Positions 38,401 through 49,580 of a stretch of DNA of 64,000 nt are shown here, piece after piece. The notes beneath the pieces are model-generated. The model searched no databases. It saw only the letters and a program-made list of their open reading frames with translations, and was not told where the DNA came from. The translations under genes and the position numbers were made by a program. The stretch covers positions 1 through 64,000 of the forward strand of contig KZ992425.1 in assembly GCA_003614735.1 (NCBI GenBank), in the 5' to 3' direction. The DNA is from Thamnocephalis sphaerospora (Eukaryota; Zoopagomycota; Zoopagomycetes; Zoopagales; Sigmoideomycetaceae). How positions within the stretch are numbered: the first letter of the stretch is position 1; every line of letters starts with the position of its first letter.

Positions 38401-40584
38401 CAGCTTGGAGTGCTGGTCGGAGATGTCAGACGTGTGATGCTCTTTATCGAGTCGGGTGCCGTTCGCGAAAGCATGCCTAAAACGCAGATGGAGAAAGACG
38501 CCGAGTTTGCGCGCGAACTGCAGGTAGGCTACCCGTAAACTCGGATACCACGGAAACATGGGCGGATGCGCGGTTGGGTGTGCAGCGTATCTGACCTGCG
38601 TGTACTTACACTAGGATCAGGAATACGGCATCAAGTCAACACCAAAGCCAGTGGTGGCTGAGAAGGTGCTGTCGGATGAAGAGTTGGCACGCAAGCTACA
38701 GTCTGAGGAGGCCAATGAGACTGGCGTAAAGGATCCGTACGCACACCTTTCACTGGTACTCAAAAAGGATGGCGACAAGGCCAGCGTTGCAAAATCTAGC
38801 GAGTTCGAGCTGGATGATCGGCTCCGCCGCCGGAGTGAGTATTCAACCAAAGATATGGCGGTGGTAGCGCACAGAATGCAGCTGACAATGAGGGTATTTG
38901 CCTGGCAATCTTTTCCCTTGGCTAGCCAACCGTCCTGCACCAGCATCCGCTGCGCCTAGTCGCGTCGACCCGAATGCACTTCGATTTGCCCAGACAACAC
39001 TGGCGTCTGACTCTGTTTCGGACGACGCCGCCTGGCTTCCGAAGGGATCCGACACCAAACTCTCGGCTGCACAGCGGCCATCTTCGCTGTTTACCGGGCA
39101 GCCAAGCGCACCGGCCACGTCAATTGCCAATACTTCATTCACCAGCACGACAAAGCTGATGCCCGCTTCGGACAGTATGGCGCTTGTGGTAACCGAGCCA
39201 CCATCGCAGCGCCCGGAGCCACCGCCAGTGCCGCCCCAGCGAAAGATCAATTTGCAAGAAGCGCTGCCTATGCCGCTGGTACCCAATCCGAATCCCACCG
39301 TCAGCAGCGGCACTTTTGTACCAACACACAGTCGACGTCCGCCGCCGCCACCGCCGCCCACAGCACCAGCGGCCTATGCGCCAACACAGCCACAGATGAA
39401 CCGTGCCTACGCTCCGGCGATGGCAAATATGGGCGGCGCAAGTGCACCAAGCATGAGCATGGCTGTGAGCTTCCCTGCATCCGCAGTCGGCCGACGGGTG
39501 CCGCCACCGCCACCGCCTCAATCTCGTGTGTCTACTGGTGTGTTCAACAGCTACACAGGTCAGAGCGGTGGTGGCCTCAGTCTGAATGCCATCAGTCGCC
39601 GCCCTCCACCGGCGCCGCCGTCCATGCAGCAGCCATCGATGTTTAGCGTGAGTGCCCACCTCAACCAGTCTGGGCAGAACAGTGATGCGGCTGGTTTTGG
39701 CCCGGGAGCACTTGTACGTCGCAATGCACCACCACCGCCACCATCAATGTCGACTGCATTGCCAATGCTCAGCACAGGTACCTCATTCAATCAGTTCAAG
39801 TCGGGCGGTTTTGGTCCAGGAACGTATGCATCCCGTCCTGCACCACCACCGCCGGCAGCAGCATCGTTTGGCGGCTCATTCGGCGGGATGCAGCCCACAC
39901 CGCTGGAAAACCCGTTCGCAGTTCGCCGCCCGGCACCACCAGTGCCCGCAGGTGGCTCAGGAATTTCAACAACATGGGCACAGCCACGTAAGTCTTTCAC
40001 AGCCAGTTGTGACATGCACAATATGGTTACACCTGTGCAACCATCTAATCATGCTACCATCCGCAGCATCCATGCGTGCCGGCATGTCGACACTGCGTCC
40101 ATTTGGGCAGCAACAGGCGCCTAGTTTCATGACAAACAGCATGTCCAGTGGCTTTGGGCAGTCGTCGCAAATGCAGCCGCCCCCGCGACCACAACGAGTT
40201 GCAACTAACCAGACGTTTTCGTCGACATTCTCGAGCGGCATGATGCCATCAGGTCAGTCCTTTGGCATGCAAGGTATGCAAAACATGGCTGGTCCGTCGG
40301 GCGCCATGGGCGTTGGCTCGGATCCTTATGCCGCTCTTCGGGGGGCCAATCCGAATGCACCCGGCATTCTCAATCCAAACATTGGTCAAGGTAGGTTGTG
40401 CGTGTAGTCGGTCCGTCACATTGTGGATCACTTATCCATCGCTCCATCTGCCTTTGTAGCGGCCGGCCAGTGGAACATGCAGCCCAACTTTATGCAATCT
40501 CAGCAGCAGCAGCAACAGAGACAGCAGCAATTCTATGGCAGTGGAAATACCTACAACTCAGGATATGGTGGCCGTGGTTTCTAG
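35409..40584 (+). CDS. SLA1: Endocytic coat/actin regulator Sla1
   Basis: Sla1 links cargo with NPFxD signals, clathrin and actin nucleation at endocytic sites. More than ten exons joined by GT-AG introns. Domains in order: SH3-1 (YDYAGQEEDELNLKQDEV...WWRV), SH3-2 (ANFAYEATNDEEVTMAEDD), the Sla1-specific region with KKKKKKKGRLGIGNGLVFYA and FTFHVGSKAHGEAIAEKIA, SH3-3 (AAFDFEAAEEGELTVREGEQ...WWQC), a poly-Pro block, SH3-4 (AVFDFIPENEDELELKEGDR...WWHC), a charged helix, SHD1 (TRTWMDRTGNFQVKAEFLKL), SHD2/SAM (DFDWFSFFFTAGVGEADAFR) and a long tail. Budding yeast Sla1 has three SH3 domains; this one has four. The tail has repeated RRPPPPPP and GFGPG units instead of the yeast LxxQxTG repeats, then ends Gln-rich (NSGYGGRGF). 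Confidence 0.93.
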
Positions 40585-40779
40585 TTGACATGCAAATATA
40601 ATATCAGATTCTGATCTACTTTATGTCACACATGCCTTTGATGACGTGGAGGCACCGTTGCTCCGACAGGGTATAGACGCGCGCGGTGGCGTGCCAGCAT
40701 GCACTTTGCCCAGCATCACCCTCTCACATTACCACACACGCACAGGCGCACCCGCACGCAAACATACTCGACGCTTACA

Positions 40780-42985
40780 ATGACCGTTGCCACACGGTAT
40801 CCCTCTCTGGTGGAGGCCGCTGAGCGCCATCCAAAGCCGGCCGACGTCACGTATGCATACGGTACGGCTGGATTCCGGATGAAGTAAGCCCTAGACCTGC
40901 GCGGAGACAGAGTGTCGCAGCTCACACCAGTCCATCATTGCGCCATGCTTGCGTCGTAGGGCCAATCTGCTAGACTCGGTCATCTTCCGCGCTGGTGTGC
41001 TTGCCGCGCTGCGCTCCAAGAAGCTTGACGGCAAGACTATCGGCGTGATGATTACTGCCTCTCACAACCCGGCCCAGGTGGGTGTCCCGGCTGACAGGCG
41101 CGACGCGCTTGAGTGTAGCGATGGCCTAATAATAGCGTCGATGGGTATGGCGGTGATTTGCAGGATAATGGCATCAAGCTAGTCGATCCGATGGGCGAGA
41201 TGCTTGAGCAGACCTGGGAAGCCTATGCCAGCCAGCTGGCCAATGCTCCGACGATCGAGGAGCTGCTGGCTGTGGTGGATCGGGTGATTGCGGCAAACAA
41301 AATTGATCTCAGCAAGCCGGCCAACGTCGTCTATGCGCGCGACACTCGGTAGGTGTCTGATGCTGACGCATCGCACTGCATGCGGCACGGCTAACGTTGG
41401 CGCTAGTCCGAGTGGCCCGGCACTTGTTGCTGCGCTCGCCGATGGTCTGTCTGCCGTGCAGGCACAACATCGCGACGAGGGTATTCTCACCACACCACAG
41501 CTGCACTACATTGTGCGCTGCCTAAACACCCAGGGCACCCCAGAGGCATACGGAGAGCCGAGCGCGGCGGGATACTACAAGAAGCTGGCCGATGCCTATC
41601 ACAAGCTAGTGGTAAGTGACAGCATGCTAGCGTTTTTACAGCCTACGTGCAGCCGACACATTTACAAATGGTACGCGCACTTGTAGAATGGCAAGACCCG
41701 TTTGTCGCCGCTTCACGTGGATTGTGCAAACGGTGTGGGCGCACCCAAGATTCGCGAGTTTGCGCAAGTCGTCGGTGAAGCAGCCCTGGCCTTGATTGTG
41801 ACCAACGACGATACCGAGACTGAAGGCAGCCTCAACTACCAGTGCGGTGCCGACTACGTCAAGGTGAATCAGCATGGCCCGCACGGCGTTGAGATGCAGC
41901 CCAATGGTCGTTACGCATCTTTGGACGGCGATGCAGACCGCCTTGTGTACTACTACATGGATAATGGCAGGTCACCATGCCAGCATGGTCATGACTGCAT
42001 GTGTGCGCACGTTTACTTATGCATGCACACGCACGCGTGTGCCTATTTTCTCGTTTAGATCGCGTCTTCCATTTGCTGGACGGCGACAAGATTGCTGGCC
42101 TTGCAGCCATGTTCATCAAGGATCTCGTGACGGCAGCTGGCCTGGAAGGCATCAATGTTGGCACCGTCCAGACGGCATATGCTAACGGCAGCTCGACCAA
42201 CTATCTCACCAATATTTTGGTAGGTAGCCTGGCCGTTTGCACGACCATGGCGACATCGCATTCCACCGACTGATCATAACTTGGCGGCATGCACGCCACT
42301 AGCAAGTGCCTGTTTCGTGCACGCAGACGGGCGTGAAGCACCTTCACCACGAGGCTGAAAAGTATGACGTTGGCGTCTACTTTGAAGCAAACGGTCATGG
42401 TACCGTACTGTTTAGCCCGGTGGTGCTACAGGCCATTAGCGATACCGTCAGGTGCGATGAAATACAGACGCGTCCAGGCAAACCAGCGGTGCACTAACGA
42501 CACGCGCTCTAACCATATGTGCTTGCTTGTGCAGCCGCACCCCGGCTCAGGCACTTGCCATTGCACAGTTGCGTGCATTGACAGATATGATCAACCAAAC
42601 GGTCGGCGACGCCATCTCAGACCTGCTTCTGGTTGAGGTAATTTTGACGCACAAGCAATGGACGCTGTCGCAATGGGACCAGGCGTACACGGATCTGCCC
42701 AGCCGCCTCGTCCGTGTGGTGGTCAAGGATCGCAATATCTTCCGCACCATCAACGCCGACCGTCAGCTCGAGTCGCCCGCTGGAATGCAGGCGCTGATTG
42801 ACGGTGCTGTGGCCAAGTTTGCCAACGGCCGCTCCTTTGTGCGGCCCTCTGGCACAGAGGATGTAGTGCGCGTGTACGCCGAGGCTGCCACACGCCACGA
42901 GTGCGATGAACTGGCATTCCGCGTTGCCGGCCTTGTATTCGACAATGCTGGCGGTCTTGGCGACCGCCCAGCCGAGTTCCTCTAA
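40780..42985 (+). CDS. AGM1: Phosphoacetylglucosamine mutase (UDP-GlcNAc pathway)
   Basis: It converts GlcNAc-6-phosphate to GlcNAc-1-phosphate, feeding chitin, N-glycans and GPI anchors. About eight exons. The start is [32 protein letters not shown] follows. The phosphoserine loop is [11 protein letters not shown], the metal site [13 protein letters not shown], the sugar loop [15 protein letters not shown], and the phosphate loop [15 protein letters not shown], all intact. One intron (about 41969-42058) must start with GC (gcaggt): only that donor gives [17 protein letters not shown] in frame, which matches the family; the GT two bases later shifts the frame. In the last exon, [20 protein letters not shown] follows the family well. 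It is convergent with RAD52, 320 bp apart. Confidence 0.94.
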
Positions 42986-43305
42986 ATGCGCGCAGATCAT
43001 TGGCATGGTGTCGAGCAATGTCCTATTGCGTTGATCGATTGTGGTCTATTAAAGCGCTTGCATACAAAATAATGCAGAGTTTTTGCTACTCTCGGCTAAA
43101 TGTACGAGTGGCTTAAAGGAGGCAAGGTCTCATACTGCTTCCGTGTCATCGGCGCCTTATAGCGCCTGTCTTATACGCTTGCTGGATGGTGACCGAGCGG
43201 CAAGCAAGCTTTGAGCAGTTGACCGGTGTGGCGATAACGGTACGACGCCATCACTGTCGGCCTAACGCGTAAGAGCAGTATTCTCGCGCAGATACGTCAG
43301 ACAGC

Positions 43306-45027
43306 CTACCTTTGTCGTGTGATTGATCGTCGTGGCGACAAGCGGCCAGGCGCGTTTGGCGCCGCTGATTCGCCTTCATTTGCTGGTCTTTTGCCATTCT
43401 CATTACCGCTGCTACCACTGCCACTCTCCGTGGATACTGCTATGCTATTGTAGACGCTCAGCATTGACTCCTCGAGAGTTGTTTCGTCCGGATCGATGAA
43501 GCTGTTGCTGCACATCGTTCAGCCAAATCTGTTCATCCAACTACACGCTTGCGCTATAGTGCCTTGTGAGCCTACCTTGCCGTCACAGTCTCGTGAATTG
43601 TTGAACAGCCTACTGCTGCCACTCGGTCAGGCTCATACTGATTCACCATCTTTGTAAACAGATCGTCGTCATCTGGACGACCAACAGGAGAAATAATGCA
43701 TATGATGTTCAGTTCTCAGGTCACACGAGCACTGTTATCCATACCAGCCCTACCAGCATAGAAATCATCGCTGTCGACTGCATCGCCTTGAACCAGGAAA
43801 TCGCCAGCAGCTTTGCCGACTGGGAGTGGCACTGTGTTGCGAGGAAGAATTAATATTGCAAAAAGCATTTCACTCACACGACCGCCCTTTTCTCACTAGA
43901 TGTCTGCGGGTTTGGCCGGAATGTCGCAGCAGAATCGTTCCGGTTCACCGGAGCATATACTGTATTGGCAGACTGCGCTTGAGCTTGGCATAGCGCTGTT
44001 GATGCTGTCTGTGCGGCCGGTAGCGGCAATGGTCGTGCAGCGCTGGACATTGTCGCTGCATCTTTGCTGTCAGCTACCCCACCAGCTAAACCTGTCCGCC
44101 GGCCAGATGCCGGGGATGGGTTACGGTCGCCAGAGTCGTATTTGAAGTGATAAAATGTGCTTGGATCCAGGTCCTTTGCCTATTACATAGAATGACGCGT
44201 TATCGTGTCATATCGACGCATCGAGCATTGCATTAGACGCTGTGGCCGCCTGTCAATCCACCCTCATACATCTACGACATACCGGCGCGGTTGGTATCCG
44301 AGTAACCTTGCGCAGATAATGCTTATCATATATGCAGTTGCCGAGAACGTTGCCGAATCCGCGCAAGGCACGCTTCAGAGCATCGGTAATCGCCTCTTTC
44401 TTGGCCTAGTATGCCCGTATTAGAAAGGCAAATTACTCACAATGGCTAGCTCAACGGTCCACCTTTTCTAAAGCCATGCCCTTTGACTTCATGTTTTCCG
44501 CCATACCAAAGCCGATATCCTAAACATATGCAATTCAGATACCCGCTAGTCTGTAAGCCCGCTTAACCGCCAGCTACCAGATACGCAAACACACCTCGTG
44601 ATGGGCTCCGTTCTTGATGGTGACGCGTACAATGGCCGACACACCAACGGAAATGCGCCCATTGACATTGTCAATCTACACGCATGCGTAATAGAGTATG
44701 GTCGGTATAGGACTGTTGCTCATACGCCGCTGCATGTACTTACATAGTCCACAGTAACCTCAACAATAGACGAAGACCAGCCATCAAAGCCCCATACGTC
44801 GTTTGCAAGATTCAGCACCTTCCAGCCTTCAATGTAATGAAGCTTGGCTGCGTCACGCGCGCAGCAATCCAGATTAGCAGCGTCCAGTCTGACGTCAGTA
44901 AGCACATGCACTCACTACCGCCCTGCCCAGCACGCGACGCTACGCAGTCGGGCCCCAGATAACGAGTTAGATTGCGGCTGAGCGTGTCATGTTCCTCCGC
45001 ACTGAATGTGCCGCGACCAAACGACAT
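43306..45027 (-). CDS. RAD52: DNA recombination and repair protein Rad52
   Basis: Rad52 anneals single-stranded DNA and loads Rad51. Nine exons (45027-44919, 44847-44744, 44675-44595, 44519-44463, 44405-44283, 44179-43897, 43831-43754, 43672-43576, 43507-43306) sum to 1134 nt, or 377 residues, and every phase agrees. The N-terminal annealing domain is clear: [95 protein letters not shown] and [20 protein letters not shown]. The C-terminal half is disordered and acidic ([38 protein letters not shown]) and ends with a basic RRSITRQR tail. C-terminal exons are supported by phase but not by recognisable motifs, so small errors are possible there. Confidence 0.92.
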
Positions 45028-45345
45028 GATGGTATACTGTGGCAAAGAGACCGGCTGGGTAGACGGCAACAAACGAGAGAAAGAAGCAGCAGCGGACAAG
45101 CGGCGTTTGTTGACACAACGCGTCAAGTGTAAATAAAGGACAGAACTGAGCACGCGGATTTCAATTCAGCCGACTTTCCTTCACCGCCACTCATGTAGAC
45201 CAAGCTGCAAGGACATGAAACGATACGTTCAGCTCAACAAAGCGATAGTTTGCTTTGGGCCCAGTAATCTTGTTATTCAGATATTCATCAGTCAACGCAA
45301 ATATGCTTACAGCTAACGCAATCAGCGCTGCTTGCTTGACAGCAA

Positions 45346-47831
45346 TCATTTGGTAAGCTCAACGTAACTCGCTGCGGAAATAGCAATCATCAATGTCAGC
45401 CAACGCCGACACACAGCACAAACCAGCGCATTTTACCTGGGAACAAGCCGCGCTTTCCATCGGGGCCAATGCCTCGCCACCAGTCTTCAGACTCTTGTGC
45501 AATATCGGTGATGCAGGCGCCCTCTTCAAACGTGAGCTCATCATCCTCGACACCGGTATAATCAAACTGTGCAATGGCTGACGGGCCTTTAAGTGTGGCC
45601 GCTGGCTGACTTTTTTCCACCTGCACATACGAAGCTGAAGCGTGTCATCGTTAGTGCCATGGTCTTGCAAATGTACCAGCACTGTCCAGCTACCTGGAAA
45701 CAAGCCAGACTTGCCGCCGTCGCCTGTGCCAATCCACCAGTCATCGTCCATCTTGTCGGTAATAACAACTGTTTCGCCCTCTACCAACGCCATCTCATCT
45801 GTCTCCACTAATAGAACAGACACAAAATAAGAGCGCATCAGTATAGAAAGTAGCAACACTCGGCCACACCGCCATAAGCGCACCTGGATCATAGTCAAAT
45901 AGCGCTGTTGCTTTCATCTCAAATGCGCCATTTGTGGCATTCTTAGGCGCTGCTGCAGGCGCGCCCGTTTGCTAGGCGAAAATGTACCTGTTAGCACATT
46001 CACTCGCTGGGCAGCGCTGCTCGTACACTCACATAGTGTAGCTCGTTCTTCAACCGCGCCATTTCCTCCTGAGCTCGTGCCTTATCCTACAGTGCCATAA
46101 GAAAGCATGGTAGAAATGAGCACCAACATGTAAGTGCCCGCGTCTACTTTTCATCAACTTACTGCCGCCAGTTTTTCTTCCTCCTGCTTGCGCTGCTCTG
46201 CTTCTTCCTTGGCCTGTTGTGCGCGAAGCTCCTCGGCTTCCTTTTGCTCTGCCAACTTCTTTTCCTGAAGTTTGTGCTCCTCCTGTTCTCGTTTCTCTTG
46301 CTCAACCTTTTCTCTCTCACGCCGCTCTTGTTCACGCTTCTCTTGCTCCTGCTTTTCCTGTTCTCGCTTTTCTTGCTCACGCCTCTCTTGCTCACGCTGC
46401 TCCTGCTCGCGCTTCTCCTTCTCCTGCTTTTCTCTTTCCCGCCGTTCTGCCTCAGCACGCGCTAGTTGTTTACGACGTTCATCCTCTTCTGCCTCACGAC
46501 GCTGCTTTTCTGCCTGCTCTCGCTGTTGTTGGGCTTTTTGCTCCTCTTGTGCCTGTTGCTGTGCACGTTGAGCAGTCTCTAGGTCATGCTGCTTCCTCTG
46601 GCTGCGCAGCTCTGCCTCGCGTCGGGCCTGCTCCAATTGCTCCAACTTTTGTTTCTCTCGCCGCTCGCGCATCTCCGCCTCGCGACGCTCCGCTTCGGCG
46701 CGTTCCTGCTCCATGCGTGTGTTACGTGCTGACCGTACTGAACTCTCGCGCGAGCGTGCCACTCTTTCTTCGCGTAGCTCGCGCTCGCGCTGCTCCAGTT
46801 CCTGGCGTTCACGTTCGCGGCGTTCTTCCTGCTCACGAAGCTGTTTCTCGCGCAAAAGCGCTGCCTCAGATACGGTATCATCTTTGCGGGTCGGCAGTTT
46901 TGGCTTGGCCGGCGACGCTAGCTGGACGCGAGTGGTAGCAGCAGGGCTCACGCTGCTACGCACAGATCCCTACCATTGCAAATAGCAAGTTCCGCCCGTG
47001 CATCAGCAGATGCACTAACAAAGTCGCATTACACACGCCAACTCACATAGTTTGGTTGGCGGCCCAGGTCTGCTGCAATATTCACCGGGGTATAGGACGA
47101 CGACACAGGCTTATACGCCTCTTGAGCCGCTGCTTGCTCGTTATGCACCGAATACTTGGCACCGGTACTTTCGCCAAGGCGTTTCATGATATAGCTCGGG
47201 TCCACATCGCCCTAATAATAGCAAGGTGGCGAAATATCAGCGGCGCATATTATGTCTGCGACTCTGCACGTATGGTGCTCACCTCTGCGCGTGCGTTGAT
47301 CTGCAGATGATAGCCCTGTATTGCCGGCAAGATAAGCACTCCGCCTGCAGCTGTATTTCGCCGCCGCCCACTTACCTTCAAGAAGAGTGCCACGTCACTG
47401 AGGTGAGATGCAAACAGCCCTTTCTTCTCGACGGGCACGCCACTGCCGCACTACGACGCCGACTTGATGAGCACAGTGCTGCACCACTCCCGCAACACGC
47501 TGCTCACTTACCCAGCCGATCAATACTAGCTTAGGCAGCTGGCTGATTGGCTCGATAATGCGTGCAAAGCCATACTGTATCTTGCCGTCGCTGAACTCGT
47601 CCGACAGCTCGTCCAGTCCAACTGCGAACAGCATATGCATTGTTAGCACGCCATCACTCGGCAGACTCGCCAAGGCCGCGCCTTACCGCCTGTCTCTAGC
47701 ACCTTCAGGTCGTTGGTGCCTCGGTCATACCCAAACACGGCCCATTCGACATCAGGATTGCCGTCACGCACGGCGTTGTAAGCGGTGCGCAGTTGCTGAC
47801 TGTGAGTGGAAAAATTGGCAGCAAGAGACAT
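45346..47831 (-). CDS. ABP1: Actin-binding protein 1 (Abp1/drebrin-like)
   Basis: Abp1 binds F-actin, activates Arp2/3 and recruits patch proteins through SH3. The start is MSLAANFSTHSQQLRTAYNA (47831). The ADF-H domain spans the first exons (WAVFGYDRGTNDLKVLETG, SDGKIQYGFARIIEPISQLP, KLVLIGWCGSGVPVEKKGLF, ASHLSDVALFLKGYHLQINA), then DVDPSYIMKRLGESTGAKYS. The central exon (46963-46154) is a coiled coil of about 250 residues, almost entirely Glu/Gln/Arg/Lys heptads such as REQEKREQEKQEQEKREQE. The C-terminus has two SH3 domains (MALVEGETVVITDKMDDDWW and ELTFEEGACITDIAQESEDW) and ends GLFPASYVELTK. The last exon is short (stop at 45346). An acidic ADF-H plus tandem SH3 layout is as in fungal Abp1. 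Confidence 0.92.
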
Positions 47832-48763
47832 GCTAGCAGAGAAGGTCAAGTGCAATGTTTACCGACGACGATGCGGTTGTGAACGATACGAACGCGGAAA
47901 GAGAATTGTTGGTTTGACGAGCAGAGAAGCGAGGTGGGAGGGTGTGCGTGTTGATAAGACTGCCAAGAGTCTGGTGGCGCAGCGGTATCATCATAAGCCC
48001 AATGTCGTCACGGGCCATGGCATAGCGACCATGCAGCACGCTTACTCCAACATCACGCAAATAGAAACGCCATGGGGCATGGTGTGCCTGCAGGACCGCG
48101 CGGCACGGCAAGGCACACGCGTGCGCACAAAAACGGTCAACTCCAACGATAACGCGGTTGCCAAGAGCGATTTGTCACGTGATATATCAAAATGGTATAT
48201 ACATCAAAGTCATGTCCACTTGTTGTGCGAACAGGATGCACTCCAACTAACTGTACCAGCGCTCAACACGAGCAGCAAGCGGTATACCGCCGGGCCTACA
48301 TGGCATCGTAAAAGTCTGGGAACGCCATACTCAGCAGAGAGGGCAATGGCGATGGTGGCTAGCGATGAGTGTGTCGAAATAGAGGAAAGGCGTGTTAAGG
48401 AATGCTGTATGCATTTCGGCAACAACAGTCACTTACGCGCGGTAACGCAAACAGCTCAAGCTTCCAGGAAAGCGTGAAAATACGCTCCAGCAACTCTTGT
48501 AAATATACCGCGCACATGCGTCTCAACTGCGACTCTCTACGATGTTCTTGGCTATAGATGGTGTGTAGTGCGGCTGGCAGGCGCTGGGTGGTGGTGGGCT
48601 ATAATTAGCGCAGCGTCGCACGAGAAGGTGCGCGTGTAACTATTACCTTTGACTCTAGCTCCATTAATTCCACACGCACCAGCTCCTGTCTACAGCGCTC
48701 CTGTTTGTAGATTATATCTCGTTCCTGTTCCAGGTCTTCTTGACTGTACAGGGCCATGCGTCG
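47832..48763. other. Intergenic region upstream of ABP1
   Basis: About 930 bp. A 223-codon + strand frame (47806-48477) overlaps the first ABP1 exon in antisense and reads as Arg/His/Cys-rich text with no domain. It holds the ABP1 promoter and the 3' end of the small gene to the right. Nothing else seen. Confidence 0.45.
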
Positions 48764-49279
48764 TCAGCGCCTGCGCGAATGCCTGGTGCAATCGCCGACG
48801 TGTTTGCTGGTTTACGCGTGCACCGCTCTACATGTGTTTTCACGCATCTGCTTGCGCACTTACCCGAACCGTGTCCAGCGTGCCTTCTCTTCGACCATGT
48901 ACTCGTCGACACTGCATACAACCTCGTCAATGTCCAAGGTACAATGGTCCTCTCCCCAGAGCCAGCTCAGCAAATCAGCTTTTGACGTTTTGTTCAGATA
49001 CCCTGCATAGCCACTCTCATCGCTATTGTCACTGTCGCCGTCGTCGCTGCTTACTCGACTGGCGTAGTCGTACTGAAGGGTGGCTGGCTGTTTTCCTTTG
49101 CTGTTTGTTTGGGTCAGCTGGCCCGCTTGCGTCACCTCTGTTGCGCACCATTTCCTAGACTGCAGCGGTGCGGTGTGGTGCTGCTTGTTGGCGCTACGTC
49201 CAGCAGTGTACAGACCGGCCTTGGATGAACTACAGGCGATAGCACGACTGGCTTCAGGTCGGTAATGGTACTGGAACAT
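48764..49279 (-). CDS. Small acidic protein of unknown function
   Basis: The proposed model has exons 49279-48864 and 48782-48764, an 81-nt GT-AG intron and 144 residues. It starts MFQYHYRPEASRAIACSSSK, has a Ser/Gln-rich middle and then an acidic, structured-looking part: SSDDGDSDNSDESGYAGYLN, KADLLSWLWGEDHCTLDIDE and SVDEYMVEEKARWTRF. I do not recognise a family. The second exon is tiny (HSRRR-stop) and uncertain; other acceptors run into stops or change frame. The frame is open upstream to 49804, but that part reads as leader. It is divergent from the Nudix gene, 300 bp apart, so the two may share a promoter. Confidence 0.4.
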
Positions 49280-49580
49280 GACTGCGGTAGCGTATGGTGT
49301 TGGTGACTGGCAAACAGACGGAGGACATGGCATTCGCCAACTAGATCGACACAGTCGGAGCTCTCTTATATGGGGTGCAGTGGGTCTGGCGCATCTGCTC
49401 ACCATGACTCGGCTGGCTGCATGTGCTGGCTCACCATGATGCTCCTCGCACGAATTTCGTGATCCTATGATTCTAGCTCTTGACTGGTGATCTTTGGATC
49501 TGTCCCACCTAGCTGGCCTTTCCGTAGTTGCTAAATTCGACGCGCGGCTTCCCACGACGTATTCTTTCCTCACTGTATCC

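Noticed and set aside
43090-43160. Possible tRNA-Ser-like segment (acgagtggctt)
   Set aside because: No matching acceptor stem, no GGTTCGA-type T-loop downstream; the resemblance is limited to a few bases.
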